Assembly: GCA_965247585.1 (NCBI GenBank)
Contig: CBDFHC010000005.1
Coordinates: 372,001-436,000 of the forward strand
Source: CBDFHC01 sp965247585
GTDB taxonomy: Bacteria; Chloroflexota; Dehalococcoidia; Lucifugimonadales; GCA-2712585
DNA length: 64,000 bases
Direction of reading: 5' to 3'
Shown here: piece by piece, positions 33,688-42,168 of the stretch
Layout: each line of letters starts with the position of its first letter
Position numbering within the stretch: the first letter of the stretch is position 1
Notes under the pieces: generated by a model
The model's database searches: none
What the model was told of the DNA's origin: nothing
The model's input: only the letters and a program-made list of their open reading frames with translations
Program-made: the position numbers and the translations under genes

Positions 33688-34080
33688 TTACTGAGACTCA
33701 ACTAACTCCTCGGGAATCAGCGCCAAGAGGCGGGATGCAGCCTCGGTGATGGAGTCAACCGTTGAGGCCACTTCCTCGGGAGTGAGCTCCACCTCGTGGA
33801 AGTTGCTGTGCAGCGCTTCCGCCTGCCAGAAGCCGTTCGAAATGCTCCGGTCACCCAGCTCCTTGGCCACGTTGGAGGCGAACCACCTGAGACTACGATG
33901 ATTGGCAAGCCGTGTTCCCCGGACAGCGGCCACGGCCTGTAGGGCTTGGGCAACGCTACCCCAAAGCAACTCCCCCGCCTTGGACGCCTCACCCTTTTCC
34001 AGCATCACCAGGGCGTTCTCCAGATAGTGGCGCGAGGCGTCTCTGTACTTGACCACCTTGTCCCTGGACTCTGTGGTCAT
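33688..34080 (-). CDS. PaREP1/HEPN-like helical protein
   Basis: 130 residues from the ATG at 34080; the longer frame extends into the upstream gene and is unlikely. All-helical: YRDASRHYLENALVMLEKGE, ASKAGELLWGSVAQALQAVA, RSLRWFASNVAKELG, ALHSNFHEVELTPEEV. The layout is that of PaREP1/HEPN proteins, which often pair with nucleotidyltransferases or act in stress systems; the HEPN RNase motif is not clear. The upstream 72-residue gene ends 1 bp before its start, so they form a pair. Confidence 0.6.
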   Translation of the reverse strand: MTTESRDKVVKYRDASRHYLENALVMLEKGEASKAGELLWGSVAQALQAVAAVRGTRLANHRSLRWFASNVAKELGDRSISNGFWQAEALHSNFHEVELTPEEVASTVDSITEAASRLLALIPEELVESQ

Positions 34081-34081
34081 C

Positions 34082-34300
34082 TTACTGCGACCGTTCGGTG
34101 CGGTACTCGGTGATGCTCCCCGACTTGGCGTCCAGCCTAATGTGCACAATTTTAGTCGGCTGCCACACTGTTACGTCGAACTCCACCACCCACGCCCCGT
34201 CTTCACGCTCCACCTTTTCTAGCCTCCTGAACGGATGGTACTTGTCCAGAAAGCGTTCGGCGGCTTCCACCGCCTCTTCAAGCTCCCGAATTTCAGCCAT
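34082..34300 (-). CDS. Small protein with PepSY/GvpO-like beta sheet
   Basis: 72 residues: a helix (IRELEEAVEAAERFLDKYHP) followed by three beta strands (LEKVEREDGAWVVEFDVTV, KIVHIRLDAKSGSITEYRTE). The DAKSGxIxEY pattern is like PepSY-type domains. Cytoplasmic, no signal peptide. It is translationally adjacent to the helical 130-residue gene. The function is unknown. Confidence 0.55.
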   Translation of the reverse strand: MAEIRELEEAVEAAERFLDKYHPFRRLEKVEREDGAWVVEFDVTVWQPTKIVHIRLDAKSGSITEYRTERSQ

Positions 34301-34385
34301 ATCTACAATTCTTCCTTAGCCAGCTTCAATGGTAGCAAATCTGCTCTTAGATGACACAGGCTAAGGGCCAGCTATCACCTGTTGC

Positions 34386-34784
34386 TCACTGGCTTTCGCG
34401 CTCAACTCCCTCCTCCTCCACCTCCCCTGCCCTGGGGTCCAGCTCCTCGGAGTCGTACAGCTCCAGCTCGTCCACCAGGGTGCGCTCGTAGATGGGCACC
34501 TTGGTCCGGTGCGCCGCCCAGATCATCGCCGTAGTGGCCAGCGGGTAGGAGAACAGCACGAAGAGCAGGGTAAGCCCAGCCAGCAGGCTGATGCTGGCGG
34601 ACCGAGGTATGAAGTAGACGAGCACGCCCAGCAGCATTAGAAATAGGCCGCCGGTGGACGCCACTCCAGTGCCGTGGAGCCGGGTGTACACGTCCGGGAA
34701 GCGCACCAGTCCCAAGGTCCCTAGGAACGTCAGCGCCGCCCCCGCCAGAAAAAGCAGGCTCCCTATATTCGCCGCCAGCTCCAT
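34386..34784 (-). CDS. mnhG: Mrp Na+/H+ antiporter subunit G
   Basis: 132 residues, three membrane segments (LLFLAGAALTFLGTLGLVRF, GGLFLMLLGVLVYFIP, LLAGLTLLFVLFSYPLATTA). FPDVYTRLHGTGVASTGGLF is the subunit G signature. The acidic C-terminal tail is longer than usual. Last gene of the seven-gene operon; it abuts mnhF. Confidence 0.93.
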   Translation of the reverse strand: MELAANIGSLLFLAGAALTFLGTLGLVRFPDVYTRLHGTGVASTGGLFLMLLGVLVYFIPRSASISLLAGLTLLFVLFSYPLATTAMIWAAHRTKVPIYERTLVDELELYDSEELDPRAGEVEEEGVERESQ

Positions 34785-35048
34785 CTAGAACGGGTCCCCC
34801 CGTACCAGGTATTTGGCCACCGCCACCGAGGAGATGACCCCCAGCATGGCGATCACCAGCACGGCCACGAAGAGCTCCGACGACGACTGAAGGGTCAGCG
34901 CGGCGATGACGCCCAGAACCACCAGCGTGGCGGTCTCCAACGCCAGCAGCCGGTCCACCAGCGAAGGGCCCCTGGCCAGCCTGAAAAACGCCACCGCCAG
35001 GGACGCCGCCAATAACCCCATTGCTATGTCGAGGGCGATTGCCACCAT
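34785..35048 (-). CDS. mnhF: Mrp Na+/H+ antiporter subunit F
   Basis: 87 residues, three membrane segments, with ARGPSLVDRLLALETATLVV typical of MnhF. Overlaps the end of mnhE by 25 bp and abuts mnhG. Confidence 0.93.
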   Translation of the reverse strand: MVAIALDIAMGLLAASLAVAFFRLARGPSLVDRLLALETATLVVLGVIAALTLQSSSELFVAVLVIAMLGVISSVAVAKYLVRGDPF

Positions 35049-35542
35049 CTAAGACCCTGCCCGAAGTGGACTTCCAAGTGCTCTCTTAGCTGCTCCCGGG
35101 CAACCTCCAGGTCGTGGACGTCCAGCACGTGAATGTAGAGGTACTGCCGGTCCGAGGAAAACGATACGGTGACGGTGCCAGGGGTAAGGGTGATGGAGTT
35201 TGCCAGGATGGTCTGCTCCAGGTCCCCCATCTCCCCGGTGTGAAGCCGAAGTATGGCCGGCCTGATGGGGCGGCGAAATTGCAGGATCAGCAGGGCCACC
35301 TCAAAGTTGGCCACCACTACCACCCAGGCGTACCTGACCAGCGCGAAAATCAGGTCCGGGAAGTTTCGCCAGTGGAAGCCGGGGTTGGAGAAAACCGGCC
35401 TGAGCATGTCACGCCTGAGCCCGAGAAACAGGATCACGCCCATAAAGAGCCCCGCCAGGGCGCCCACCCACTGAAGGGTGCTGCCCAGGAAGACCCAAAG
35501 CGCCACCAAAAGGCCAATGAACGTTATGGCTCGTATGGGCAT
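35024..35542 (-). CDS. mnhE: Mrp Na+/H+ antiporter subunit E
   Basis: 172 residues. Two N-terminal membrane segments (ITFIGLLVALWVFLGSTLQW, LAGLFMGVILFLGL) and a cytoplasmic domain with ANSITLTPGTVTVSF and YIHVLDV, the conserved MnhE core. Four bp separate it from mnhD. Confidence 0.93.
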   Translation of the reverse strand: MPIRAITFIGLLVALWVFLGSTLQWVGALAGLFMGVILFLGLRRDMLRPVFSNPGFHWRNFPDLIFALVRYAWVVVVANFEVALLILQFRRPIRPAILRLHTGEMGDLEQTILANSITLTPGTVTVSFSSDRQYLYIHVLDVHDLEVAREQLREHLEVHFGQGLRWWQSPST

Positions 35543-35546
35543 ACGG

Positions 35547-37046
35547 CTATTCTACCAATCGCAGATTTACGGCGTCGACGTATTCCGCCGGGTCCAGTAG
35601 CTGTCTTGCCGCCTCGGTGGTTATGTCAAGCAGCTCCTCGGCGCCGAAGGCCAGGACCACCGTTGCCAGTCCCACCAGGGCCACCGGGGCCAGGAACAGA
35701 AGGTTGCCGCCCTGGTCCTGCGCAGTAGCCTCACGTGGCTCTCCCCAGAAGGCCCACTGCCATATCTTCGCCATTACCAGCAGCGTGACCAGGCTCACGG
35801 CAAGGGCCACCGCCACGGAGGCGTAGCCGCCCCATGTTGCCGCGCCTATGCCGGCCTGCACCAGGGCCAGCTTGCCCCAGAAGCCGGAGAACGGCGGCAC
35901 TCCCGCCAGGGAGAGCGCCGGTATAAGGAAGAGGACTCCCAGGAGCGGGTACGCTCGGGCCAGACCGCCCAGGCGGTACAGGTCGCCGGTGCCCCGCAGC
36001 TTCTCCATGCTTCCAGCGGCAAGAAAGAGGGCCGTCTTAACCGGAATGTATTGGACTATGAAGAAAATGCCCGCGCCCAGGGACGCCACGCTGAACAGCC
36101 CCAGCCCCATCATCATATAACCCACCTGGCTGATGATGTCCCAGGAGAGCAGGTTGCGGATCTCACGCTGCGCCAGCGCCCCAGCCGCACCCAGGGCCAT
36201 GCTCAGACCAGCGATTGTCAAGAAGATGGGCTGGAGGAAATCCGTGTCGTGGCCCAGCACCAGGGTGAACACCCGGACCATGGCGTAGACGCCCACTTTG
36301 GTAAGCACCCCGCCGAAGAAAGAGGCCACGGCGGAAGGTATATGGGTGTAGGCGCCGGGGAGCCAGAAGTGCAGCGGGACAACAGCCGCTTTTATTCCAA
36401 AGGCCACCAGCATCAGCATGGCCACCGCGGTGATGACCCCTTGCTCCTCCGCCGCGGGCACCCGCTGCGAGATGTGGGCCATGTTCAGCGTGCCCACCTC
36501 GCCGTATAGCAGCCCGATACCGATGAGAAACAGCGTGGAGCCCAACACGTTGATCGCAACGTATTTGAAGGCCGCTTCCATCTGAAGCTTGCGCCCGCCG
36601 ATGGCCATCAGCGCGTAGGACGCAACGAGCGTGACCTCAAAGAAGACGAACAGGTTGAAGATGTCGCCGGTCATGAACGCCCCGTTAACCCCGGCCAGGA
36701 GCAGCACCATGATGGGCAGAATGTACCGCTCTTGCCACGGCTCGTGGGCCAACATTGCGAAGAGCAGCGCCGCCACCGCCGCCAGGGCCACGGCGCAGAC
36801 CATCAGCGCGCTGAACAGGTCCGCCACCAGGATGATGCCGAAGGGGGCCGGCCAATCGCCCAGGGATGTGACGGCTATACCCTCGGTCCGCACCCAGTAC
36901 AGGTTGTGGAAGGCGAAGCCCGCCATCGCCAGCACGGTCAGAAGGGCCACCACCCTGGAAAAGCGGAGACGGCCCCAGGCGGCCACCAGCAGGACACCGC
37001 CGCTCAGGGGCACCAGGATGGGCGCGACTATCAGGAAATCGCTCAA
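35547..37046 (-). CDS. mnhD: Mrp Na+/H+ antiporter subunit D
   Basis: 499 residues, about 14 membrane segments, homologous to complex I NuoM/NuoN. It carries the ion-path residues of this family: Glu in FVFFEVTLVASYALMAIGG, Lys in LMLVAFGIKAAVVPLHFWLP, and the helix ALSLAGVPPFSGFWGKLAL. One of the two large putative ion-translocating subunits of the complex. Starts 4 bp inside mnhC. Confidence 0.95.
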   Translation of the reverse strand: MSDFLIVAPILVPLSGGVLLVAAWGRLRFSRVVALLTVLAMAGFAFHNLYWVRTEGIAVTSLGDWPAPFGIILVADLFSALMVCAVALAAVAALLFAMLAHEPWQERYILPIMVLLLAGVNGAFMTGDIFNLFVFFEVTLVASYALMAIGGRKLQMEAAFKYVAINVLGSTLFLIGIGLLYGEVGTLNMAHISQRVPAAEEQGVITAVAMLMLVAFGIKAAVVPLHFWLPGAYTHIPSAVASFFGGVLTKVGVYAMVRVFTLVLGHDTDFLQPIFLTIAGLSMALGAAGALAQREIRNLLSWDIISQVGYMMMGLGLFSVASLGAGIFFIVQYIPVKTALFLAAGSMEKLRGTGDLYRLGGLARAYPLLGVLFLIPALSLAGVPPFSGFWGKLALVQAGIGAATWGGYASVAVALAVSLVTLLVMAKIWQWAFWGEPREATAQDQGGNLLFLAPVALVGLATVVLAFGAEELLDITTEAARQLLDPAEYVDAVNLRLVE

Positions 37047-37384
37047 CCGCGCAGCTCCTTCATGTCGTCCAGGTCATCGCTGCCCACCTCGCGGTGGGTC
37101 TGGATGGCCAGCGCCAGCAGGAAGGCAGCCACGCCGAAGCCTATGACTATGGCGGTGAGGATCAGCGCCTGGACCAAGGGGTCGGCGAACTGCCCATGTT
37201 GGGCCGCCTGCCCTATGATTGGGACGGAGTTCTTTCGAAGACTTCCCACGGTGAGCACCAGCAGGTTGGCGCCGTGGGACATGAGCAGCAGGCCAAGGAC
37301 CGCCTTGATAATGCTGCGCTGTAGCAGCAAGTAGAGGCCGCCGCCGGCCATGGCCCCAATGGCTATGGAGAGGGGGATTTCCAC
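37043..37384 (-). CDS. mnhC: Mrp Na+/H+ antiporter subunit C
   Basis: 113 residues, NuoK-like, three membrane segments, with GGGLYLLLQRSIIKAVLGLL and SHGANLLVL. The conserved GxxxxxxRxxxxxxxG start is present. Couples to mnhD by a 4-bp overlap. Confidence 0.93.
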   Translation of the reverse strand: MEIPLSIAIGAMAGGGLYLLLQRSIIKAVLGLLLMSHGANLLVLTVGSLRKNSVPIIGQAAQHGQFADPLVQALILTAIVIGFGVAAFLLALAIQTHREVGSDDLDDMKELRG

Positions 37385-37385
37385 G

Positions 37386-37805
37386 TCACTCCTCCCTCAA
37401 CGCCAGCACCGCGGTAACCATGCCGCCCACCACCAGCAGGAAAATCCCCGCATCGAAGGCCTGGGCCAGGCCGAACTCCATGGCGATGCCCAACACCGGC
37501 ACGTGGGCTTCGGCGTGGAAACTGGTGAGGAAGGGGTATCCTCGAATCAGCGCGATGGCGCCCACCACGATGGAGACCACCAGCCCCAGGACGAGAACGC
37601 CCCGGTAGGGAACCCGCAGAAAGCGCGGCACCCCGTCCGCGCCGTGGGCCAGGAACTGGAACCCTATGGCCCCGGCCATCAGCACTCCAGCGATGAACCC
37701 TCCTCCGGCGCGGTTATGGCCGTTGAGCAGCAGGTACAACACCAGCACCACCATGAAGGGGAACATCAACGAGGCGACGGTGCGAAGCAGCGGTCCACGC
37801 TCCAT
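37386..37805 (-). CDS. mnhB: Mrp Na+/H+ antiporter subunit B
   Basis: 139 residues, four membrane segments. LNGHNRAGGGFIAGVLMAGA is the MnhB signature, and AQAFDAGIFLLVVGGMVTAV lies near the end. It begins 1 bp after mnhA. Confidence 0.94.
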   Translation of the reverse strand: MERGPLLRTVASLMFPFMVVLVLYLLLNGHNRAGGGFIAGVLMAGAIGFQFLAHGADGVPRFLRVPYRGVLVLGLVVSIVVGAIALIRGYPFLTSFHAEAHVPVLGIAMEFGLAQAFDAGIFLLVVGGMVTAVLALREE

Positions 37806-37806
37806 G

Positions 37807-40110
37807 CTATGGGCGCTCCTTCAGCGCCCGCATCATGGCGAAGACGCCCACAGCCGCCAGGGCGACCACTGTTATCTCACCCAGCGTGTCGTAGCCCCGG
37901 AAGTCGATCAGAATAGTGTTCACCACGTTCTTCGCGTGGGCCACGGACTCGGTGTTCTCGATGAAGAACGGTGAGATGGAGGGGTGCTGCGGGGTGACCA
38001 GCACCCACAGCAGGAGCAGCGTCACCATGCCCCCGAAGGCCAGGGACACCAGGAGCTGCGGGGCCAGGGTGGGTAGGCGCGGCCGAACGTTAAAGATTGC
38101 CAGCATTCGGCGCAGCCCCAGCATAAAGAGCACCACCATCAGCAGCTCGACCACTATCTGCGTCAGCGCCAGGTCCGGCGCGCTGTACAGCGCGAACACC
38201 GCCGCCACCAGCATCCCCACCAGCCCCAGGTTGAACACCGCCTCCAACCGACCTTTTCTGAAAAGCAGCGACACGGCGCCCAGGCCAAGCAGCAGCGCCA
38301 GGGCATAGTCCAGGACCCCCAGGTCAGCGCCGTCTACCAGATCGGAGAAGGGGGGCGCCTGGCCTCGGGCCAGCCCTGCGGCAACGAGCGCCATGGCCAC
38401 TAGAGCGATGGCGGCGACGTAGCCCCTCAGGTCTCCGTGCTGAAGACGCCGGTACAACGCGGGCAGCGGGCCGTAGGTCAGGTCAATCCCACGGCGGTAC
38501 GCCGCAACCACGATGCCTCTCGCCATCAGGGGCGCCAGGGCGTTGTTCAAATGGCGCATGCCTGGATAGAGGGCCACGCCTCCGGCAATTACGGCAACGC
38601 TGATCGCCAACGGCAGGTTGAAGCCGTGCCACAGGGCCAGCTCCACCTCCGCTCCGTGCTGTGTCACCGCCCGCACCGCCGGGGCCATCAGGTCTCCCGC
38701 CAACATGGCCGGGTAGACCCCCAGGGCAACCACCGCCACCGCCAGCACGCCGGGCGAAAGGAGAAGCCCCAGCGGCGCGCGGTGGGGCTTTATGGCCGGG
38801 TCTCGCGGCCGACCGAAAAACGCGCCGACGAGGAACCTGAGCGAGTAGGCCAGCGTGACGGCGCTGCCCACCGCCAGCACCAGCGGCAGAAGCCACTCCC
38901 TGACGCCGGAGGTGTGCAAGGTGGCATCCAGCAGCGCCTCCTTGCTTACGAAGCCGTTCAGCGGCGGTATTCCCCCGGAGGAGAGGGCCACCACGGTAGC
39001 CACCACCGCCAAGGCGGGCATCGCGCCGGCCAGCCCGCCCAATCGACGCAGGTCCCGAGTCCCGCTTTCGTGCTCAATTGCCCCGGCCACCAGGAACATG
39101 CCCCCCTTGAAGGTGGCGTGACTGACCAGGTGCAGCGTGGCGGCCAGCACCGCCGCCTGGGTGCCCAGGGCGTACAGCGCCACTATCATCCCCAGTTGGC
39201 TCACCGTGGAATAGGCCAACAGCGCCTTCAGGTCCGTCTGCCGCAGCGCCATCACGCCGCCGATGAGCAGAGTCCCCATGCCCAGGGAGACCAGGGGAAT
39301 CTCCCAGCTATCTACGCCGGCGAACGCCGGGGTAAGCCGGGCCACCAGAAACACCCCGGCCGTCACCATGGTGGCGGAGTGGAGGTACGCGCTGACCGGT
39401 GTGGGGGCCACCATGGCCGAGGGCAGCCAGATGTGGAACGGGAAGAGGGCGGACTTGGTCACGACGCCAATGATTATCAGCGCCGCGGCGGGGACCATCA
39501 GCGAGCTGGCTTGAAGCTCGGCCGCTCGGGACCAAATCTCGGGCAGCTCCAGGGTGCCCACGGCCTGGTAGATAAGGACGAACCCCGCCAGCATCGCCAG
39601 GCTGCCCAGGGTGGTAACCAGCAGCGCCTGCACCGCGTTGAACCGTGACTCTTCCTCGCCGTCGGTGAGCCCTATAAGAAAGAAGGAGCTGACGGTGGTC
39701 ATCTCCCAGAACAGGTAGAGGACGATCAGGTTTGAGGCGGTGACCAGCCCCAGCATGGCGCCGCTGAACACCAGCATCCAGGCGTAAAACTTGAGGCTGT
39801 TGGCGTGCCCGCGCATGTAGGACTGGGAGTAGAAGAGGATCAGCGATGCCATTCCCGTGATCAGCAGGACGAAGAGGATGGAATAGCCGTCCAGCAGGAA
39901 CGAAAACCGGACGCCCAGGGAATCCACCCAGGCATACGAAAACGACGCGGCGTCGCCATCGGCAATGCCGGAAAGCTGGGACAGGGCCAGTCCGAAGAGG
40001 GCGGCCATCAGCGCCGCAGAGCCCCATCCCAGGTACTGACGCCATCTGGACGGAAGGAAGGGCGCCAGGGCTCCGGCGCCCGCGGGTAGCGCGAAGAAGA
40101 GGAGTACCAT
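37807..40110 (-). CDS. mnhA: Mrp Na+/H+ antiporter subunit A
   Basis: 767 residues, about 20 membrane segments. The N-terminal two thirds are NuoL-like, with YLFWEMTTVSSFFLIGLTDG, the Lys-bearing helix GVVTKSALFPFHIWLPSAMV, LVSHATFKGGMFLVAGAIEH and VVALSSGGIPPLNGFVSKEA. The C-terminal third has the MrpA-specific domain (APDLALTQIVVELLMVVLFM, then NVVNTILIDFRGYDTLGEIT). First gene of the operon. The full seven-subunit system exchanges Na+ for H+ and supports pH and salt tolerance. Confidence 0.96.
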   Translation of the reverse strand: MVLLFFALPAGAGALAPFLPSRWRQYLGWGSAALMAALFGLALSQLSGIADGDAASFSYAWVDSLGVRFSFLLDGYSILFVLLITGMASLILFYSQSYMRGHANSLKFYAWMLVFSGAMLGLVTASNLIVLYLFWEMTTVSSFFLIGLTDGEEESRFNAVQALLVTTLGSLAMLAGFVLIYQAVGTLELPEIWSRAAELQASSLMVPAAALIIIGVVTKSALFPFHIWLPSAMVAPTPVSAYLHSATMVTAGVFLVARLTPAFAGVDSWEIPLVSLGMGTLLIGGVMALRQTDLKALLAYSTVSQLGMIVALYALGTQAAVLAATLHLVSHATFKGGMFLVAGAIEHESGTRDLRRLGGLAGAMPALAVVATVVALSSGGIPPLNGFVSKEALLDATLHTSGVREWLLPLVLAVGSAVTLAYSLRFLVGAFFGRPRDPAIKPHRAPLGLLLSPGVLAVAVVALGVYPAMLAGDLMAPAVRAVTQHGAEVELALWHGFNLPLAISVAVIAGGVALYPGMRHLNNALAPLMARGIVVAAYRRGIDLTYGPLPALYRRLQHGDLRGYVAAIALVAMALVAAGLARGQAPPFSDLVDGADLGVLDYALALLLGLGAVSLLFRKGRLEAVFNLGLVGMLVAAVFALYSAPDLALTQIVVELLMVVLFMLGLRRMLAIFNVRPRLPTLAPQLLVSLAFGGMVTLLLLWVLVTPQHPSISPFFIENTESVAHAKNVVNTILIDFRGYDTLGEITVVALAAVGVFAMMRALKERP

Positions 40111-40303
40111 TTTTAGGTTGAGCCGCCTCTCCGGGCCACCGCTGTCAATCCGAAAAGGGCGCCATGGAGTGAATCAGCCACGGTGGTTGAAACCGGCACC
40201 GCCAGGGATGAATATTTTGGGGCGGGAGATTCCAACTGTACGCAGGATGAACTGTTTCGGCGCCGATTAGCTGGGGCGATGGTTGGCTGCTCCTGAGGGC
40301 TAC

Positions 40304-40400
40304 AAATCACAGGTTGATGGTTCCCACCCCCCGCCCAGGATGGTTTTATTTTAAGTATTGAGGGACACCCTCAAACTCCCGGCAGGGAACCAGGTTCCCT
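40304..40400 (+). repeat. Dispersed intergenic repeat, copy B
   Basis: Core AAATCACAGGTTGATGG running on to TTCCCACCC (40304-40329), then after 30 bp the hairpin GAGGG-ACA-CCCTC (40360-40372), AAACTCCCGGCAG, and a further near-perfect palindrome AGGGAACC-A-GGTTCCCT (40384-40400). Order and orientation match copy A. Confidence 0.75.
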
Positions 40401-40538
40401 TCACTCCCCTGTGTGGTTGGTATCGAACGAGCTAAGAGGGATTCAGGAACTGGAGGGGGTTGGGGCGTCCAGTTTACCAGTGCGGCCTTCGCGGTTGCAC
40501 CTTCAACCAGCGGCGATTGCTCGGCGTTTAACCCGTTC

Positions 40539-40567
40539 TTGACACCCCCAAAGGCCGCCAGTACCAT
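40539..40567 (+). promoter_or_regulatory. Sigma-70-type promoter of the formamidase gene
   Basis: Perfect -35 box TTGACA (40539-40544), a 17-bp spacer, and a -10 box TACCAT (40562-40567). Transcription would start about 45 bp before the coding region. Confidence 0.6.
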
Positions 40568-40618
40568 CCCGTTGTTCCGCAAACCGCCGCATATTACGGA
40601 TGGACACTATAAAGAGGG

Positions 40619-41737
40619 GTGCCGACGGTGAAAAGCATCAACATAGACCGGAGTAAACCGCTGAGAGACGAGCCCAACACCGGGCACAACCGATGGCATC
40701 CAGACATTCCGCCCGTCGTGGAGGCGGCGGAAGGGGAAGAGGTGGTGCTGGAGACTCGAGACGCCCTGGACAGGCAGCTAGGCCCCGGCGTTACGGAGGC
40801 GGACTTCGGGGCCGTAGACGCGGGGGCCATCCATCCCCTAACGGGCCCCGTTTACGTGCAGGGCGCCCAGCCCGGCGACCTGCTGGAGATCGAGTTTGTG
40901 GACATAGTTCCGCAACCCTTCGCATTCAGCGCCATCATTCCGGGCTTCGGCTTCCTTCGAGATGTTTTCACCACCCCGTTCATGGTGCACTGGTCTATTT
41001 CAGAGGGCTGGGCCACCTCGCCACAGATACCAGGTGTGCATATACCGGGGGCGTCGTTCATGGGCGTTTCCGGGGTGGCGCCCTCCGCGGCGCAGGTCGG
41101 CCAATGGACTGCCCGGGAGGCGGAGCTGGCGTCCCGCGGCGGGCTGGTGCTGCCGCCGGACGTTGCCGGGTCCGTACCGCAGTCCGGCCCGGCGGCCACC
41201 CACGGCCTTCGGACGCTGCCGCCCCGGGAAAACGGCGGCAACTTCGACGTGAAGCAGCTTTCGAAAGGGGCCAAGCTGCTGCTGCCCGTGGCGGTGGACG
41301 GCGCGCTATTTTCGACGGGCGACGCCCACTTCGCCCAGGGCGACGGAGAGGTTTGCGTTACCGCCGTGGAGATGGGCGCAACGGTCAGCGTGCGGTTTCG
41401 AGTGCTGAAGGGTGAGGCGCAGCGGCGCAACATTCGCTGGCCCCGGTTCCATCGCGACGACTACTTCATCGACCCGCAGTGGGCGGCGCCCCGGGACTTT
41501 ATCGCCACCATGGGCATGCCGGTGACGGACGACGGGGTGAACCAGGGCGAGGACCTGACGCTGGCCTGCCGCAACGCGCTGCTGAACATGATTGACCTGC
41601 TCCAAGAGCGGGGATTCAGCCGGGACCAGGCGTACGTCATCTGCAGCGTGGGAGTGGACCTGAAGGTCAGCAACGTGGTGGACGTGCCCAACTTTGTGGT
41701 CTCGGCGTTCCTGCCGGAGGAGCTTCTGCGGGGGTAG
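40619..41737 (+). CDS. Acetamidase/formamidase family protein
   Basis: 372 residues, FmdA_AmdA fold: AGAIHPLTGPVYVQGAQPGD, LLEIEFVDI, PGVHIPGASFMGVSGVAPS, ENGGNFDVKQLSKGAKLLLP, FSTGDAHFAQGDGEVCVTAV. These blocks include the conserved metal-site and Glu residues of the family. It hydrolyses small amides to ammonia and the acid. The first GTG (40619) is very close to the AGAGG site; the fourth codon, also GTG (40628), is better spaced and may be the start. An amidase gene (45476) lies 4 kb downstream. Confidence 0.9.
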   Translation: MPTVKSINIDRSKPLRDEPNTGHNRWHPDIPPVVEAAEGEEVVLETRDALDRQLGPGVTEADFGAVDAGAIHPLTGPVYVQGAQPGDLLEIEFVDIVPQPFAFSAIIPGFGFLRDVFTTPFMVHWSISEGWATSPQIPGVHIPGASFMGVSGVAPSAAQVGQWTAREAELASRGGLVLPPDVAGSVPQSGPAATHGLRTLPPRENGGNFDVKQLSKGAKLLLPVAVDGALFSTGDAHFAQGDGEVCVTAVEMGATVSVRFRVLKGEAQRRNIRWPRFHRDDYFIDPQWAAPRDFIATMGMPVTDDGVNQGEDLTLACRNALLNMIDLLQERGFSRDQAYVICSVGVDLKVSNVVDVPNFVVSAFLPEELLRG

Positions 41738-42168
41738 CGCCGTACTTCCTGATCCTTAAATCAAGGCGTGCGCCGATGCTGTTGAAACGTTGCAGTCCTT
41801 ACCTGGTGGCGACGGTAGCGCTCCTGCTGATAGCTGCCTGCGGGGGTCTGTCTGAAGCAGAGAAGCAACACAATTCCGGCGCGGCGCTGCAGGAAGAAGG
41901 ACGCTACGAGGAAGCGATAAGGGCCTACGACGAGGCCATCCGCCTCGATTCCCAGTTCGCCGTGGCCTACGGCGGCCGTGGCTTGGCCTATGACAGCCTG
42001 GGGCAGCACCAGAGGGCCATCCAGGACCTGGACGAGGCCATCCGTCTCGACCCCCAGCTAGCTATGGCTTACAACAACCGGGGCTTGGCTTACGACAATC
42101 TGGGTCAGCACCAAAGGGCCATCCAGGACCTGGACGAGGCCATCCGCCTCGACCCCCAGCTTGCGCTA

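Larger units (their letters stand above)
40111..40618. other. 508-bp divergent spacer between mnhA and the formamidase gene
   Basis: No gene seen. It contains copy B of the dispersed repeat (40304-40400) and a promoter for the formamidase gene (40539-40567). The mnh promoter must also lie here but could not be assigned. Confidence 0.6.
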
